From NCBI GenBank assembly GCA_900660155.1, contig CABFPE010000602.1, positions 395,407 to 459,406 on the forward strand: a DNA stretch of 64,000 nucleotides. The letters run 5' to 3'. The notes beneath the pieces were generated by a model. That model did not search any database. It had not been told where the DNA came from and saw only the letters and a list, made by a program, of their open reading frames with translations. Positions 1 through 12,294 of the stretch are shown here, piece after piece. Made by a program: the position numbers and the translations under genes. The stretch comes from Hofstenia miamia. Taxonomy: Eukaryota > Xenacoelomorpha > Acoela > Hofsteniidae. The stretch's first letter is position 1. The number at the start of each line of letters is the position of its first letter.

Positions 1-11
1 TGTTAGCATAC

Positions 12-247
12 CTCACAAGTTGAAAGCATGTTTCTTTTGAAAACTCACAGCAGTCAGCAATTATTGCATTGTAGTGGTGAGGAGCAGCACTTAACCCTGC
101 TAGTTGCAAAGCTTTGAATGAAATACCTTCATACTTACCAATGAAAAAGCTTCTCTTAAGTGAATTAGCAAAGTGTTTGGTAAATGCTTTCGCATTGGGG
201 AATATTCTATAAGATCGGAGATCAATTCTTTCAAACTGCAATTCAAT
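12..247 (-). CDS. internal exon of an unrecognised protein-coding gene
   Basis: Bounded by a GTTTAG acceptor (248-249) and a GTATGC donor (10-11). It is open for 78 codons plus two bases and rich in ordinary codons. It encodes stretches such as FERIDLRSYRIFPNAKAFTK, SLKRSFFIGKYEGISFKALQ and APHHYNAIIADCCEFSKET. The composition and splice sites look like a genuine exon. I do not recognise the family. It is probably downstream of the exon at 5169-5447 in the same transcript. Confidence 0.6.
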
Positions 248-2376
248 CTAAACATAGCATATTAGCATATACATTTTAGATGAGCTAGGGTAGAGTCGAT
301 CCATAGTTAATTTTTTTATATTTGCTGTCACTGCTTATGGGTTAATTGAGGTAGTATTAAGTGAATTTTTTTAATTATTCATAGTTGATAATCAACTAAG
401 AAAATATTTCGATTAAACGTTATATTTACTTAATTAGAATTAAGCTCTGACATGTTGAAACGAACCATGTAAACAAAAGCAAAACTGAATTGTTAAGAAT
501 TTACTGATATCTTACTAATACTAGTAATTTGTGTATAAATAAGTGATTTTAATACATTATTAGTAAATATTAAGAAGCAGAAGGAATTCTTAACATAAAA
601 GCGGTATTGTCGTTAAAGAAAATTAACATTTTTTGAAGTATATGATTTCTAGGACTGCCTAACTGACAAAATTTCGCGATACTATGCAAATTGTATTAGT
701 TATTTTCTCCAAAGAAATACAAGTTATTATATTTTTTTTATTTTTTGAGCCTGACTAAGAAAAATATCAGACAGACCAAGTGTTATGCAGAATACGAATT
801 TTAAAGGTTTTTTCTGAAAAATGAATATTTCTATTGGAAACTATACAACATAGTGAAGTTCCCTCATCAACAAGTTGGCCATCAGATGTGTCCCTCAATT
901 CTTTTAATAATATTGCAATTCAGAAATCTATTACTTGTTGAGAAAAATTTAATGGACTGTGCAAGCAATGTACTTGCAGTGAAAACTTTACGTCTACCTT
1001 ATGAAAGCCTATATTCAACTCGTTGACAACATCAATGTGGGTAAGTATTTTCACAGCTATAAAACTGTTTATCCTATTCAGAAAACCAACATTTCCAACT
1101 AGTTTGAAACTCTTGCGTCCTATCTTGTAAAGAGCTCCTTAAAAGAATAGATTTTCATTTTATGTGCCCTAGCACTTTTCAAAGGGACGAGAAAATAGTG
1201 ATAGTTGTTGAATATTTTATTCTCGTTTATACAGGATGCCCTAAAAACATGTACTCATTCTCTAAAAACAATTAATTATATACTGTTCATTAATTTGTTA
1301 TATTTTATTGTTTTTATTATTAATTTAACTTCTTAGTCAAGACACATCTACTTGCACATAAAATGCATGAGTACTAGAAAATCAAACGGTGAGTACATCG
1401 TTTTGGGACACCCTGTAGTTCTTGCAAAGCCATCTCAAAGACATATTATTAAAGACATATTAACTCCTGCTAAAACACAATTGAAACTCAGAATATGGAA
1501 TTAGACGCAGAACATATTTTATTGTGTGGCACGATTTCTTTATATTGTTAAGTAAGCTATATGAAGAATGGGACATTAGCTCTTGTTTACAAGAGCATTA
1601 TCTTGACAGTCTAAATAGTACCATCAATGAATACATATATTTTTGAAAATTAAAAATAAATGTCCAAATAATAGTAAATTTGAGTTTACTGATATCTATT
1701 AAATAATTTGTCAATCTAAATTCCTGTTGTCGTTTTTAAGCAAGAATGTCACTACAGAAAATTTGTTTCAACATGTTTAATGCGTGCTATTTATTAAGTA
1801 CAATTTAAATTGATATGATGTGGCAACAGATGTATATACCATATTCTCTCAAAGACATTAACTGTGTATCTATTTCTAAAATAATGTAATTAACGTATTA
1901 TACACAAAAATCAATTCAAATAAATATTTACATTTTGCTTACAATATATATGTAGACCACTTAAAAAATAAATTTTGTCAACAAATTTACTGAAGAATGG
2001 TCCGAAAAAAAACTATATGACATTTTTTTGCTTTATGCATTTTGTGCAATAATAAACAAACAGAAATCTTATTTTACCCAGCATTTTATCATTATGTGCA
2101 GTAATTATTTGTGAATATTTCTTACCTTAGTACTTTCAAATACAATATTTTAAACTTGAAGTTAAGTAAAAGCTTATGATACTATAGCCATTCAATCCTC
2201 CTTGCATTAATATGTATATAAAAGCTACGTTTGCCGTTGTATATTTTGTAGGAAAAAATAGTGGCTTGCAGAACATGTTTCTCTGTAGGTGCGCAGAATT
2301 TGCAAGTGAAAAAAGTCATAGTTTGTTTTTTAGTCTAAGCAATGCTATAAGTTGCCTCTAACAGCGAAAAAAATTG

Positions 2377-2530
2377 AAAAAATTGATAATGTATTGAAAA
2401 TAAATTGACAATAAATTGAAAATATATTGAAAATAAATTTGAAATAATTTAAAAATGAATTGAAATTAAATTGAAAATATTGAAAATAAATTGAAAATAA
2501 ATTTAAATAAATTTGAAAATGAATTGAAAG
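2377..2530. repeat. AT-rich degenerate minisatellite (AATTGAAAATA-type units)
   Basis: About fourteen irregular 10-12 bp repeats of the form AAATTGAAAAT in tandem, with point changes and length variation. Simple-sequence expansion; no coding meaning. Confidence 0.7.
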
Positions 2531-4654
2531 TAAGTTTAATTAAGAAATAATTGAGCTCGATGTGAAATTTTTCCACTATGCTTGATGGAAGTAATAATCC
2601 TATAACTTCAAGAACTCTGAAGCTAGATCAAGTTATAAAAATATATATCTTGTACTCTCATAATAGCGGAGGAATGGACTCTATCAAGTTTAGTTTTTAT
2701 TTCAAAAATTCTCAATCTTTATATGATTTTGAAACATTTAATAGGAGAGTTGTATTAACATTCAATGAGGGAACTGCTTCGAAGAGGTATTTATTTCCTT
2801 TATCAGTTTCTGATAACTATAATTTATGTAACTTATTTCTATATTTATAAATATATTACGCTATCTCATATTCAGAAAACGTTCCTAAGTGGTTTTAAGG
2901 CGCGATGTACAGAATGTAGCTTAAACCATTTGACGATTGCTATTAGAGTTTTATATATATATATTAATTAGATTAATTGTTTTAAGTACTATACATACAC
3001 ATAAATTAATTTTTTATAACTTTGATATTCTTTTTTGATTTAAAAACTTTGTTTATTTTCACTTTAAGCTATATATGGTGCAGAATTACTTTAATATTTT
3101 CTCATTCATGAGCATTTAATGCTATTTTGGAAACTGTGTACGATTCTTTATTTTGTAAAATCAATACATTTACTCATTTTTGCGTTAATCTGCTCTTTAC
3201 GAAATTGCGATAGTCTTTTAGTAATTAAGAATGTTTCCATGACAACAATTGATTTGTTTTGAAATGGTGTTATACATGTATATTGCTTTGATAATCAAAA
3301 ATTGACTGAAGAAAAATGCGAATGTTAACACTTTGATCATTGTTAAGCTGCGTTTAGCATTGACAGCGTTTTGATTTTAGATTGAAAATTTGGAGTTTCC
3401 CTCTTCCACTTTGTTGTTGAAAAGATTCAAGTTCTCTCCATACATAGTGTTAAAGTAATTTTAAGACTTTGAGCCCATGGAAGCAGCAAAGAACTTTGAC
3501 TGTTTCTTGATATATGCAAAGATTTTCCAAACCTATTGAGGTGTGCCGTGCACAAAGTCAGAGGTCGCGGATTGAGAGTGTGGTGCATTCAGATTAATAG
3601 CTTTGGAGCTATAAGCATTAAAAATTTTTATAGGATCACGGAAATTTTTCAAAAATCTCCAGGCTTTTTAAGGAGATGTGTAAAGGTTTTGTATCTAAAA
3701 ATTATTTTTGTTTAAATCATAATATGGTGTAAAATATTTAAGCATTGTTACAATAAACACGTAATAACTGAAACTTGTCATCAAATACATCAGTTTACCC
3801 AAATCATAGAATTCCAAATCACAAATATTGTTTAATAATTAATTTGCTCAATGTAATTTTGTCAAAAACATTTCGTCGTTAGATGGCGTCCAATAGAATC
3901 TGTTCATTCCGACATGACAAATAGTCTTAGAGTTAAGAAAACTTCGAGGTGTCCCATTAGGACGTCCTAGCACCCTTCTATACTACTCTTGTATAGCACT
4001 GTAAATGAATGTCTCATTAAGATCAAAAGGTGCATGGCAGTAGATATAGAAATGTGGTTGTTAAATGGCAATTTCTGTTACTGAAAGCATGCCATCAGCA
4101 ATACTGCATTGCGGTCAGAGTATAAGTTACGTTCAGATAAAATTTATTATCATTTAGATATTCACAAATTTAAACTATTATTTCTCAAAGTCTTAGACAA
4201 GTGTTGATATATATTAATTGGTCATAGCTTTGACAGTCTTCATAATTTGCTTTATTCTACAATGATGAAATCTCTGACAATTTCCAATTTTTGGAAGTTC
4301 TTGTCAATATACATTAAGGGCGCAAAGACGGTTGTCTTCTAAAAGTACCAAAGCCTATTTTTGTCTAATGAAATCAGGAACGTTATGAAGCACAAGGCTT
4401 TGTTATATCTAGTTCATTACAAATCGCCTCAAATCACTACAAATACAATAAGAACTAAATGTAAAATTGTTTCAATCAAAGTAGAGGTTTTTTGTATATG
4501 TCAAGCAAATTTAAATGAAAATCTTTATTTCCATATAATTTATTCAAAATATATTGCTTTGATGTTAGTAGATGACGATTAACATCATAGTGTTTGAATT
4601 TGTGATGTTTTACAATAAAATTTTGCAAGAATGCATCCAGTATTTTCACAAAGA

Positions 4655-4860
4655 TCTAACTACCAGACCAAAGACGTCCAAAATTTACAATGGGGTTTCA
4701 AGTGACCCTTAATATATAACTCAGTTTTTCTTACTACTTTACATTCATAGATATCCATGACTAAAATATAAAGCTCTAGAATGGTAAAAAATAATAATAA
4801 TAAAATAATACATGCATTTAAGAAATAGCGTGGGGTATCTAGAGACCCCATGGTAGTTAG
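4655..4860 (-). mobile_element. MITE-like repeat, copy 1 (subterminal GGGGTNNCTANNNACCCC palindromes)
   Basis: The minus strand of this segment aligns over about 200 bp with the plus strand of 61572-61770, including GTAGTAAGAAAAACT and TTTTGGTCTGGTA. Each end carries a short near-palindrome of GGGGT and ACCCC around CTA. Such subterminal palindromes are seen in some piggyBac-like elements, but no TTAA duplication was confirmed. The 63-codon frame inside is probably chance. Confidence 0.55.
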
Positions 4861-5168
4861 AAGTACTTGTGAAAATATTACTAGCTAAGTAGATTTCAGG
4901 TAAATTTGCTTACAGCATTGGGGTAATTTGAGGTGTCAAAAATGCTTATTAACATTTGTCTATCAGGACATTATGTGGTTAATTTAATTAATAGTGTATT
5001 TTTGTAAGAAAACAAAATCATTCCAAAAATCAAAGAAAAACAGGACTTCAGATTTCTCTAGTTTTAAATGTCAATATTAGTATCATACGACTATCTGATT
5101 TCAAATAAGCAATTTTTATTTCCAATTTCGACTAAACTTAAACACGTATCATGTACTGAAACACATAC

Positions 5169-5447
5169 CAAAAAACAGATTAAAAATTCAGGAATCTTTC
5201 TTATATCCTCATCGAACAGATTTTCGTAGTTGGGATCAACGTTGCAAGGAGCCAATAGTACAAAAGCATGCCAATGAGAGTTTATACATATGTATACATT
5301 GAAATTGCTACTATTCATTTTTGCAATTTCATCCATTTTCGTCCTGTCATTATCATGAAAAGCTTCGCGGACATCTCTATCGACATAGTCCAACTTATTA
5401 ACGTAATAGGATAAAGGACTGTATGTAGATAACACGGCTTCTGTCAT
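5169..5447 (-). CDS. candidate exon of the same unrecognised gene
   Basis: Exactly 93 codons between a TATTTAG acceptor (5448-5449) and a GTATGT donor (5167-5168), beginning ATGACAGAAGCC. It may be the first coding exon or an internal one. It encodes LSYYVNKLDYVDRDVREAFH and INSHWHAFVLLAP with no strong membrane segment until the end. The flanking sites follow the same TTTAG style as DIP2. I recognise no family. The reading frame runs past the donor into the intron, but I would end the exon at the donor. Confidence 0.5.
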
Positions 5448-5554
5448 CTAAATACAGTTGAATCCGAAACGCAAACTTTTGTGATTATGTCAGAAATGAA
5501 TGTAAAGCATTTTATTGCAAGGCAGATTAAACAAAGAATTACAATTTAAAATCA

Positions 5555-5586
<32 letters not shown>

Positions 5587-6419
5587 CATTAACAAAGTGC
5601 GAGTAAGTAAATTCAGCGTGCCGTGTAATAATCTAAAACATGTATTGCCTTAGTGAACAATTCTACTCAGAATACGAATGCGTCAAAGCACAAGAAACTC
5701 AAATACATTCTGAAAATCAAATATATTTTAGAATTTCTTAAATAATAAATATATTTTAAAATTGAAAATGAAGAATGAAAACTGTTTTGTAAATTTCACT
5801 GAATTGTTAAGTACTCCTTGCTGAATATACAAATACGCAATACGTATTGGCCGAGGGCAGGGGCTTGAGTACCCTCGGTTGGTTTTTTCCTGAGCATTGT
5901 AAGCGCTTAGTGTAATTAAATATAGTTTCAGCAGTTATCGCTATTACTAAAAGCATACAACACCCCCGGTTAAACCTGTCAGTAAAAAGGTAAAAAGTCT
6001 GCACTACAATTTTGTTGCCTCACCCGAACTGCAGGTTGAGTAAATATACATTATAATCTGAAATCTGCCCGAGTACCCAATTACTACCAAATCTCAATAA
6101 ATACTTATAATGTATGGTGATACAATAGTTTAAGGGTGGCAGGGCCGGTTTAGTCTACGAGGGGCAAAATATGACCTATAAGTAAGCTGAAAAACTAATG
6201 ATAACAACGTCCCTGTTATAATTATTTGGGTTCACCCTCATATTTAGTTGTTGTAAAACTACATATATCTGTGCTTGCATACGCTATTTGTTGGGAGATT
6301 ATGTAGCTTGCAAAATATATATAATTATATCATTTTTGCTCGATAATATAGTTATAGATAATTGTATATAATTTCATTCCAACAGTTTAAAATATCAGTT
6401 TTAAATCCAAAAAGCAGCT
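5448..6419. other. non-coding stretch with (AT)n microsatellite; possible LTR remnant
   Basis: Holds an (AT)n run at about 5555-5582 and, on the minus strand, a CCGGGGGTGTTGTATGC segment near 5968. The latter could be a polypurine tract followed by an LTR start of the neighbouring Gypsy relic. No second LTR was found upstream of gag, so this is unproven. Confidence 0.25.
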
Positions 6420-6693
6420 TCAGAAAGTATGTACATTGCAATCTAAGGATATTACAAACATTAAGCATTTTAAGGAACGTATCGAAGAGCTTACAGGATG
6501 CCCATAAAAGTCGGGTGGTTTCCTATTTCGAACTTCTTTCTGACGAGGAGTTGTTTGTAGTTTATGTTCCTCTTCTTTTTCCACTCCATCTTTAATAGGC
6601 CAATCATACCTCTGATCTATCAACACTTCATTTGCCCTTTTAATTGGAATAAGATGACGTCGGTTTCTACAAATTATTTTGCTATTGATTTTA

Positions 6694-6924
6694 TTAAATA
6701 GGATTGAGGAGTAGAAATTTTTGTTCACCTAGTCGTATTTCTGGGATTTCCCTGGCAGAATTATTATGATATTCTAGCTGCTTCCTTTTGTAGTCTTCTT
6801 CCTTCTTATTAAGTATAGGCTTCCTAAATATTACTGGTCCAAGCTGTTTTTTTGATATAATGTTATTCTTTGAAGTTTGCGGTTGAAAAAGATGTTGAGC
6901 AGGGGATATCTCCAAAAATGACAA
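6694..6924 (-). pseudogene. Gypsy post-integrase tail fragment
   Basis: FLEISPAQHLF matches the integrase C-terminal SPAQ motif, followed by a basic segment and REIPEIRLGEQKFLL. The frame at 6420-6728 continues it with NRRHL and RNRKPPDFYG. Confidence 0.7.
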
Positions 6925-7204
6925 AGAGGTGTTGTTATAGTCTAATAATGATAGACAGAAATCAATGCCGTTCTTGTAGAGCAGCTTAAATGTTTGATTG
7001 AGGATATAGTGGGCTGCTGGTAATTAGGTTCATCCCAAATTGCATTAAGAACTTTTTGAATTCGTAGGATCCGAATGGATTATTGTCAGCTATGACTGTG
7101 TGGGGAATTCCGTAAGTAAAATCATCAAAATCGTTGATAAACTTCCTCGGCTAGAATACGATCTGTCTATATAGTTTCTTTGTTTTTACTATTACCATGT
7201 GTAA

Positions 7205-7474
7205 TCAGTTTAATTCCTTAAGCACTTGTTTCCTACCTGTCTTTGGTATGTATATCTGTTCTTGACTTAAAATGCATCCTTCATTGGAGTAGAGCTCATA
7301 CTTGATTTTTTCCATTTCTTTCTGTTCTTCACTTCTCATCTGATTATGCTGGGGCCACGAAGTTAATATGTAATGTAGGATTTTTTTAGCATCTCTGTCC
7401 GCATTTGTTTCATGTCTGATCGTTCCATTAGTTATAAAGTCGTTTACTGCTATTGAGTGAATGGATAGAGCCAT
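7205..7474 (-). pseudogene. Gypsy RNase H-integrase linker fragment
   Basis: Encodes AKKILHYILTSWPQHNQ, KYELYSNEGCILSQEQIYIP and KQVLKELN, the conserved pattern preceding the integrase zinc-binding region. RNase H with ESDHKPLE lies just upstream (about 7760-7520), but in broken frames. Confidence 0.7.
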
Positions 7475-8204
7475 TTCTTCCTCGATGTCACTTTACTTGA
7501 GCTTTTGCAATGGTAGTCTCAATAGAGTATCAGCAAACACTAATACTTTACCAGGTCTGCTATTTTCAGAGACGGGTACTTTTGCAACATAGTGAAAAAT
7601 CGTTTGATTCTGGGCTGACAGGTTGCTAAAGGCTTATGTTGTAGAGATTCAAGAGGTTTATGGTCAGATTCTTATTTGACATCTCGCCCATATATGTACT
7701 GGTGAAAGTGAGTACATGCACAGGTTACAGCCAGTAATTCCTTTTCAATTTGTGAATAGTTTCTTTATTTGGAGTCATCAATCTGGTGGTAATGCAACAG
7801 GTGTAATGCCTCTCTGTGTTGTTAATTTCATTGAAATGGAACGCTTTTCTTTAACAATTGTCTAAGTGGTTTGGTACTCCTTGAATAGTTTAGGATGAAT
7901 TCTGAGATGTAATTTACCATGCCAAGGAGTTGCTGAAGAGATCTCTTGTCAGAAGTTATCTCTAAATCTTGAATTACATTTATTTTCTGCAAATCTGGGT
8001 AGAATCCCGTTTTGCTAACAATGACTGTGTTTGATGTTATTCTTCACTAGTTGTAGTTCTCTGTCAATAACTTTGTTCAGCGTTTTGTTGTCTAATGCAA
8101 ATCTCAGATTACCATTGCGTTTCTCAACCACAACCATGCTTCCAATTCCTACCCAACTGCTTCGTTGATCAACCTTCAATATAATATTGGCATTTTCAAG
8201 TTTT

Positions 8205-8860
8205 TCAAGCTTCTTCTTTAATTTGTGGATATCTTTGCGGAGGATGCATTACAAGGTTTTGAATTCTCCTGCAGTGGTATCTCGTATTGCTGGCTTGTAC
8301 ATCCATATTCAGTGAAAAAATCGTTGTAATTCTCCTAGTCCTAACCCTTTTTTGTCCTACATTAATGGGAACCTTTATTTGTCCCATTACAGGAATAGAT
8401 TTCCCGCCATGTCCGGTTAGTTTTGAATTGCTTTTATGAATCTGGATTTGCATATGAGTTTTCTCTTCAATTTCTTTGAGTTTGGCATGGGGGAAAACGT
8501 TGCATTGAGCTCCTGAATCAACTTTCATTTTAATGGTCACCTCGTGGATTTTAACTGTCCTAATTACTTCATTGTGTTTTAGTTGGTGTGCTTTCCTCTT
8601 GCTAATTGCGTCACACTCATACTCAGAATCACTTTCAGAGTCCTCTTGAACGTGAACCTCTCGAGGATTGTATAAATTACCGTGGACATTTGTAAATGAC
8701 TTTGCTGCAAAGTGGTTGGGTTTTCCGCATTTTCTGAACACTTTGACAAAAGCAGAACATAATCTCGGCTTGTGTTGCTTGCCACATTGCCTACATTCAA
8801 ATTGCTTATTATTTTTTGCCTTCCAACTTTTTATGTAATTATGAATAGTATCGAGTCCTT
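8205..8860 (-). pseudogene. Gypsy zinc-knuckle and aspartic-protease fragment
   Basis: The first knuckle keeps CX2CX3HX4C. The second has lost its first Cys and last Cys. The protease active-site triad D-S-G is intact in VDSGAQCNVFPHAKLKE. The frame then runs into the connector and stops before the RT. A fragment of a dead element. Confidence 0.85.
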
Positions 8861-9549
8861 CTTAGGAATCAGAAAGTCATTTTCTTATGTCATTATGTCG
8901 ATGCCTTCTTAGGAATCAGAAAGTCATTTTCTTATGTCATTATGTCGATTCCTTCTTAGGAATCAGAAAGTCATTTTCTTATGTCATTATGTCGATTCCT
9001 TCTTAGGAATCAGAAAGTCATTTTCTTATGTCATTATGTCGATTCCTTCTTAGGAATCAGAAAGTCATTTTCTTATGTCATTATGTCGATTCCTTCTTAG
9101 GAATCAGAAAGTCATTTTCTTATGTCATTATGTCGATTCCTTCTTAGGAATCAGAAAGTCATTTTCTTATGTCATTATGTCGATTCCTTCTTAGGAATCA
9201 GAAAGTCATTTTCTTATGTCATTATGTCGATTCCTTCTTAGGAATCAGAAAGTCATTTTCTTATGTCATTATGTCGATTCCTTCTTAGGAATCAGAAAGT
9301 CATTTTCTTATGTCATTATGTCGATTCCTTCTTAGGAATCAGAAAGTCATTTTCTTATGTCATTATGTCGATTCCTTCTTAGGAATCAGAAAGTCATTTT
9401 CTTATGTCATTATGTCGATTCCTTCTTAGGAATCAGAAAGTCATTTTCTTATGTCATTATGTCGATTCCTTCTTAGGAATCAGAAAGTCATTTTCTTATG
9501 TCATTATGTCGATGCCTTCTTAGGAATCAGAAAGTCATTTTCTTAAAAT
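8857..9549. repeat. 47-bp tandem array, 14 units plus a partial, inside the Gypsy relic
   Basis: Unit starts CCTTCTTAGGAATCAGAAAG and recurs every 47 bp from 8857 to 9515; (9515-8857)/47 is exactly 14. Copies are almost identical. A G for T variant (GATGCC for GATTCC) marks the second and the last boundaries. Forty-seven is not a multiple of three, so the array breaks the gag frame. No spacers, so it is not a CRISPR array. Confidence 0.95.
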
Positions 9550-9751
9550 TTTTCAATAATTTAGATTCTTCATCAGCTTCCCCGGCAACTCTACAGAATT
9601 GGATGGTTTTCGGTAGATCAATGTTAGATTCCTTTAGGAGTCCTTCAATGGTTAGAATGATTCTGTCCCAGATCATGCTGTCGTAGAGTATTCCAAATTT
9701 ACAGTTCTTAGCGCGTGTTTTAAGGGCGTTGACATCCTGATCAATTTTCAT
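9527..9751 (-). pseudogene. Gypsy gag core fragment (copy at contig end)
   Basis: Encodes LKTRAKNCKFG, DSMIWDRIILTIEGLLKES and PKTIQFCRVAGEADEES, matching Gag of Gypsy elements (D-x-I-R-D-R-I-V-x-G-I). An identical copy at 9982-10206 is probably an assembly overlap. Confidence 0.75.
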
Positions 9752-9875
9752 ATTTTCTTTGCAACATTTAAAAAACTGGTAGCGTTCAAAAAATCTTCTA
9801 TGCTACTTTTTTCAAAACAAATATTTTAACTTTTTTAAAAAATTTTTAAAATAATTTCAGTCTTTGCTTAAAATN

Positions 9876-10005
9876 CCTTCTTAGGAATCAGAAAGTCATT
9901 TTCTTATGTCATTATGTCGATTCCTTCTTAGGAATCAGAAAGTCATTTTCTTATGTCATTATGTCGATGCCTTCTTAGGAATCAGAAAGTCATTTTCTTA
10001 AAATT
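9876..10005. repeat. two to three further 47-bp units after a contig join
   Basis: Same unit as 8857-9549, following an N at 9875, and leading into a repeat of the same unique sequence as 9550-9874. Confidence 0.9.
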
Positions 10006-10329
10006 TTTCAATAATTTAGATTCTTCATCAGCTTCCCCGGCAACTCTACAGAATTGGATGGTTTTCGGTAGATCAATGTTAGATTCCTTTAGGAGTCCTT
10101 CAATGGTTAGAATGATTCTGTCCCAGATCATGCTGTCGTAGAGTATTCCAAATTTACAGTTCTTAGCGCGTGTTTTAAGGGCGTTGACATCCTGATCAAT
10201 TTTCATATTTTCTTTGCAACATTTAAAAAACTGGTAGCGTTCAAAAAATCTTCTATGCTACTTTTTTCAAAACAAATATTTTAACTTTTTTAAAAAATTT
10301 TTAAAATAATTTCAGTCTTTGCTTAAAAT

Positions 10330-10720
10330 TCTAGAAAATGTTGGTTATTGTTGGACAAAATTTGCAGATTTATGTAAGTGTACACATTGTTACATAGTGC
10401 TGAAGTAATTCAATTAAACAGGCAGCTCTTAGCATTCCAATTGATTTCATGAGAATAAAATTTTTTAAAATGATTTTTCATAAACATTATGATTTTTAAT
10501 TAAGAATTATATTGAGATATTTTATTAATAATAGCATAAATCACGTAATCTTTACTTTCTTTCATCAAGTAATTTATAAATAAAAGCTAAACTAACCTTT
10601 GGAATGTATTGAAAGATAACCGGATTATGTTTGCTTTTTTATTACTTACACAAGCTTTCAATGAATTGGTTGCTATAAAATTTGATATTGTTACTCTCAT
10701 CTCCTTGAGGAGGTGGCCGC
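10330..10720. other. AT-rich stretch without recognised feature
   Basis: About 400 bp upstream of the Gypsy gag relic; I see no LTR copy, gene or repeat in it. Confidence 0.4.
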
Positions 10721-10855
10721 CAGAGATGTCGATTATGGTATTGTACCATACCATTATGTACCATATTATGGTTACCATAATTGTATGGTAGAAATAAAAT
10801 TTATGGCCGTTATGGATGGTAAACTTAAAAATATGGCCATAATGGAAATCCATAA
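10721..10855. mobile_element. hAT-like terminal remnant with repeated ATGGTA/TACCAT motifs
   Basis: Begins CAGAGATGTCGATTATGGTA, a CAGxG-type start common in hAT elements. It is followed by about eight ATGGTA or TACCAT hexamers in both orientations. No matching right end ending CTG and no target duplication were found, so it may be truncated. Confidence 0.4.
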
Positions 10856-11908
10856 ATTTATTGCTACATATACAGAATTATAATTAGTTTCAAAAAATTG
10901 TTAAATTTAGTGTCAAATATCTTACATTTATAATAATTGAATGGGTGTCAACATTCTTTCTACAAATATTTTGAACCAAAAAACATTTTGATGAGATAAC
11001 GATTTTTAAGTGTTACAAAAGTTTAGTAAGCAGCAGTTTCAGCAGATTGTAAACACATATTAAAGATGAAGTTGTTTCATATTTGTGTAGCGGATTGCAA
11101 ACAAATACTGACGATTAATTTGTTTCTGAATTTATAATGGTTGTGGATAAAAAACATGCTGTATTCGAAAGCAAAAAATTGCCCATTCAACATAAATGGA
11201 CATCTTATTTACACTAAACGATTATGACACTACCGTCTTTTCCAAATCTTTCTCCGATTTTACACAAACTACAAAAATCCGCCTGCTAGCTGCTATTCGA
11301 AAAACGAATTGTATTGTTTTAAAAACATTAATTACATAGAATAGAGTTATGTTTTTAAAAGTATTAAAATATAAGCCTACCAGAGCTATTTCAACTGCTA
11401 GGTACTGAATTTCTTTGCAATATTAGTTACAGTTACAAAAAGTAGGTTGGATTATGGCGAATTAATATGGGTCTATTGAATACTCAGTATTATAAACTTT
11501 AAACCCTCGCCAGTTGTATTCAACCCTTTCCTTTGAATAACTATAGAAGTATTTATTAATGCCGTTTTAACTTATAAAATTGTTTTAGGTAAATAATTCG
11601 CAAAATTTTTTGATGTGTTGAGAAATGAATTTCTCATTAATTTTTTATTTAAATTTTTAGAGTTCTGTCATTATGTCTATTTAATATTTTTGAGGATAGA
11701 AAATTGATTTTTTGGAATGGAACAATATTATTAAATTTTTTAAGTAAGTAGGTAACACATTTACTTATTGTAAACCTTTCCAAATTAGTATCTAATTGCA
11801 ACTGTGGGGCAAAGTAAATTGGAAAGACTTATAGTGATTTTTTAAGAAAAAAATTATAATGAAGAAGAAAAATTCTTTATTTGAACATAGATATCTTGCA
11901 AATTCAAA
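10856..11908. other. AT-rich stretch, nothing recognised
   Basis: About 1 kb with no coding frame of note, no tandem repeat and no recognisable mobile-element end. Confidence 0.4.
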
Positions 11909-12294
11909 CAGACTTGTCAACGAGCCGAGCTTCTAACGAACCGAGCCGATCCAAGCCGAGCCGAGCTTGAGCACAGTATTTGATATACAACGAGCCCAAA
12001 AAGAGCCATTTTAGGCAAAGCAAGTTTATAGTTCTGCTTGTTAATTTGATTATGGAGATTTTTCTTATTTTTTGCTGTCAGTATGCCTTTCCTATAATCT
12101 TATTTAAGAAATTTTTATTAAATAATAGGAAGAGCAATGTAAAAAATTCTTTGAGGACAATATTTTAAAAAAAATACCGAGCTAAAACGAGCCTTATTCA
12201 AATATTTTATGTGGCGAGCCGAGCCGAACTTACACAAAATTTAAACGAGCCGATCCGAGCCGGGCTTGGAAATGTCGGCTTGTTGACAATTCTG
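11909..12294. mobile_element. non-autonomous hAT-type element, GAGCCGAG family copy 1
   Basis: Starts CAGACTTGTCAACGAGCCGA and ends GGCTTGTTGACAATTCTG, an imperfect terminal inverted repeat. Flanks AATTCAAA (11901-11908) and AATACAAA (12295-12302) form an 8-bp target duplication with one mismatch. GAGCCGAG-type motifs recur just inside both ends. No transposase coding. The 62-codon frame at 11980-12168 is chance. Confidence 0.85.

Larger units (their letters stand above)
248..5168. other. non-coding AT-rich stretch, probable intron
   Basis: Lies between the two candidate exons of the left-hand minus-strand gene. I see no convincing exon. A plus-strand 90-codon frame at 2578-2850 has no good acceptor. 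A short coding-looking stretch near 915-1030 on the plus strand has a stop. It contains the AT-rich minisatellite at 2377-2530 and a MITE-like repeat at 4655-4860. Confidence 0.4.
6420..10300 (-). mobile_element. decayed Ty3/Gypsy retrotransposon
   Basis: Read on the minus strand, the parts occur in the canonical order. Gag core (DSMIWDRIILTIEG..PKTIQFCR, 10206-9982 and 9751-9527) comes first, then the 47-bp array, then a zinc knuckle (CRQCGKQHKPRLC near 8800). Next are aspartic protease (VDSGAQCNVFP, about 8520), reverse-transcriptase start (VVVEKRNGNLRFALDNKTLN, about 8130-8080), RT thumb (LLGMVNYISEFILNYSR, about 7930) and RNase H (ESDHKPLESLQ, about 7670). Last come the linker before integrase (7474-7205), integrase fragments and the post-integrase tail SPAQHLF..REIPEIRLGEQ (6910-6720). 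Stops and frameshifts break it throughout, and much of the RT is deleted. LTRs were not identified. Confidence 0.88.
9421..10329. other. 454-bp direct duplication across a single N: probable unmerged contig overlap
   Basis: 9421-9874 is repeated base for base at 9876-10329, with N at 9875. The first copy ends exactly at the N and the second begins just after it. That is the signature of two contigs sharing an end, not of a biological duplication. Confidence 0.85.

Noticed and set aside
2578-2850. Plus-strand 90-codon frame as an exon
   Set aside because: A GT follows the GAAGAG segment, but there is no TAG acceptor in a sensible place and no recognisable motif.
4660-4851. 63-codon hydrophobic frame
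   Set aside because: Lies exactly within a MITE-like repeat; the other copy does not keep the frame.
8857-9549. Regularly spaced repeats, CRISPR-like
   Set aside because: Units are contiguous with no variable spacers, and the sequence is an animal retrotransposon relic. It is a minisatellite.
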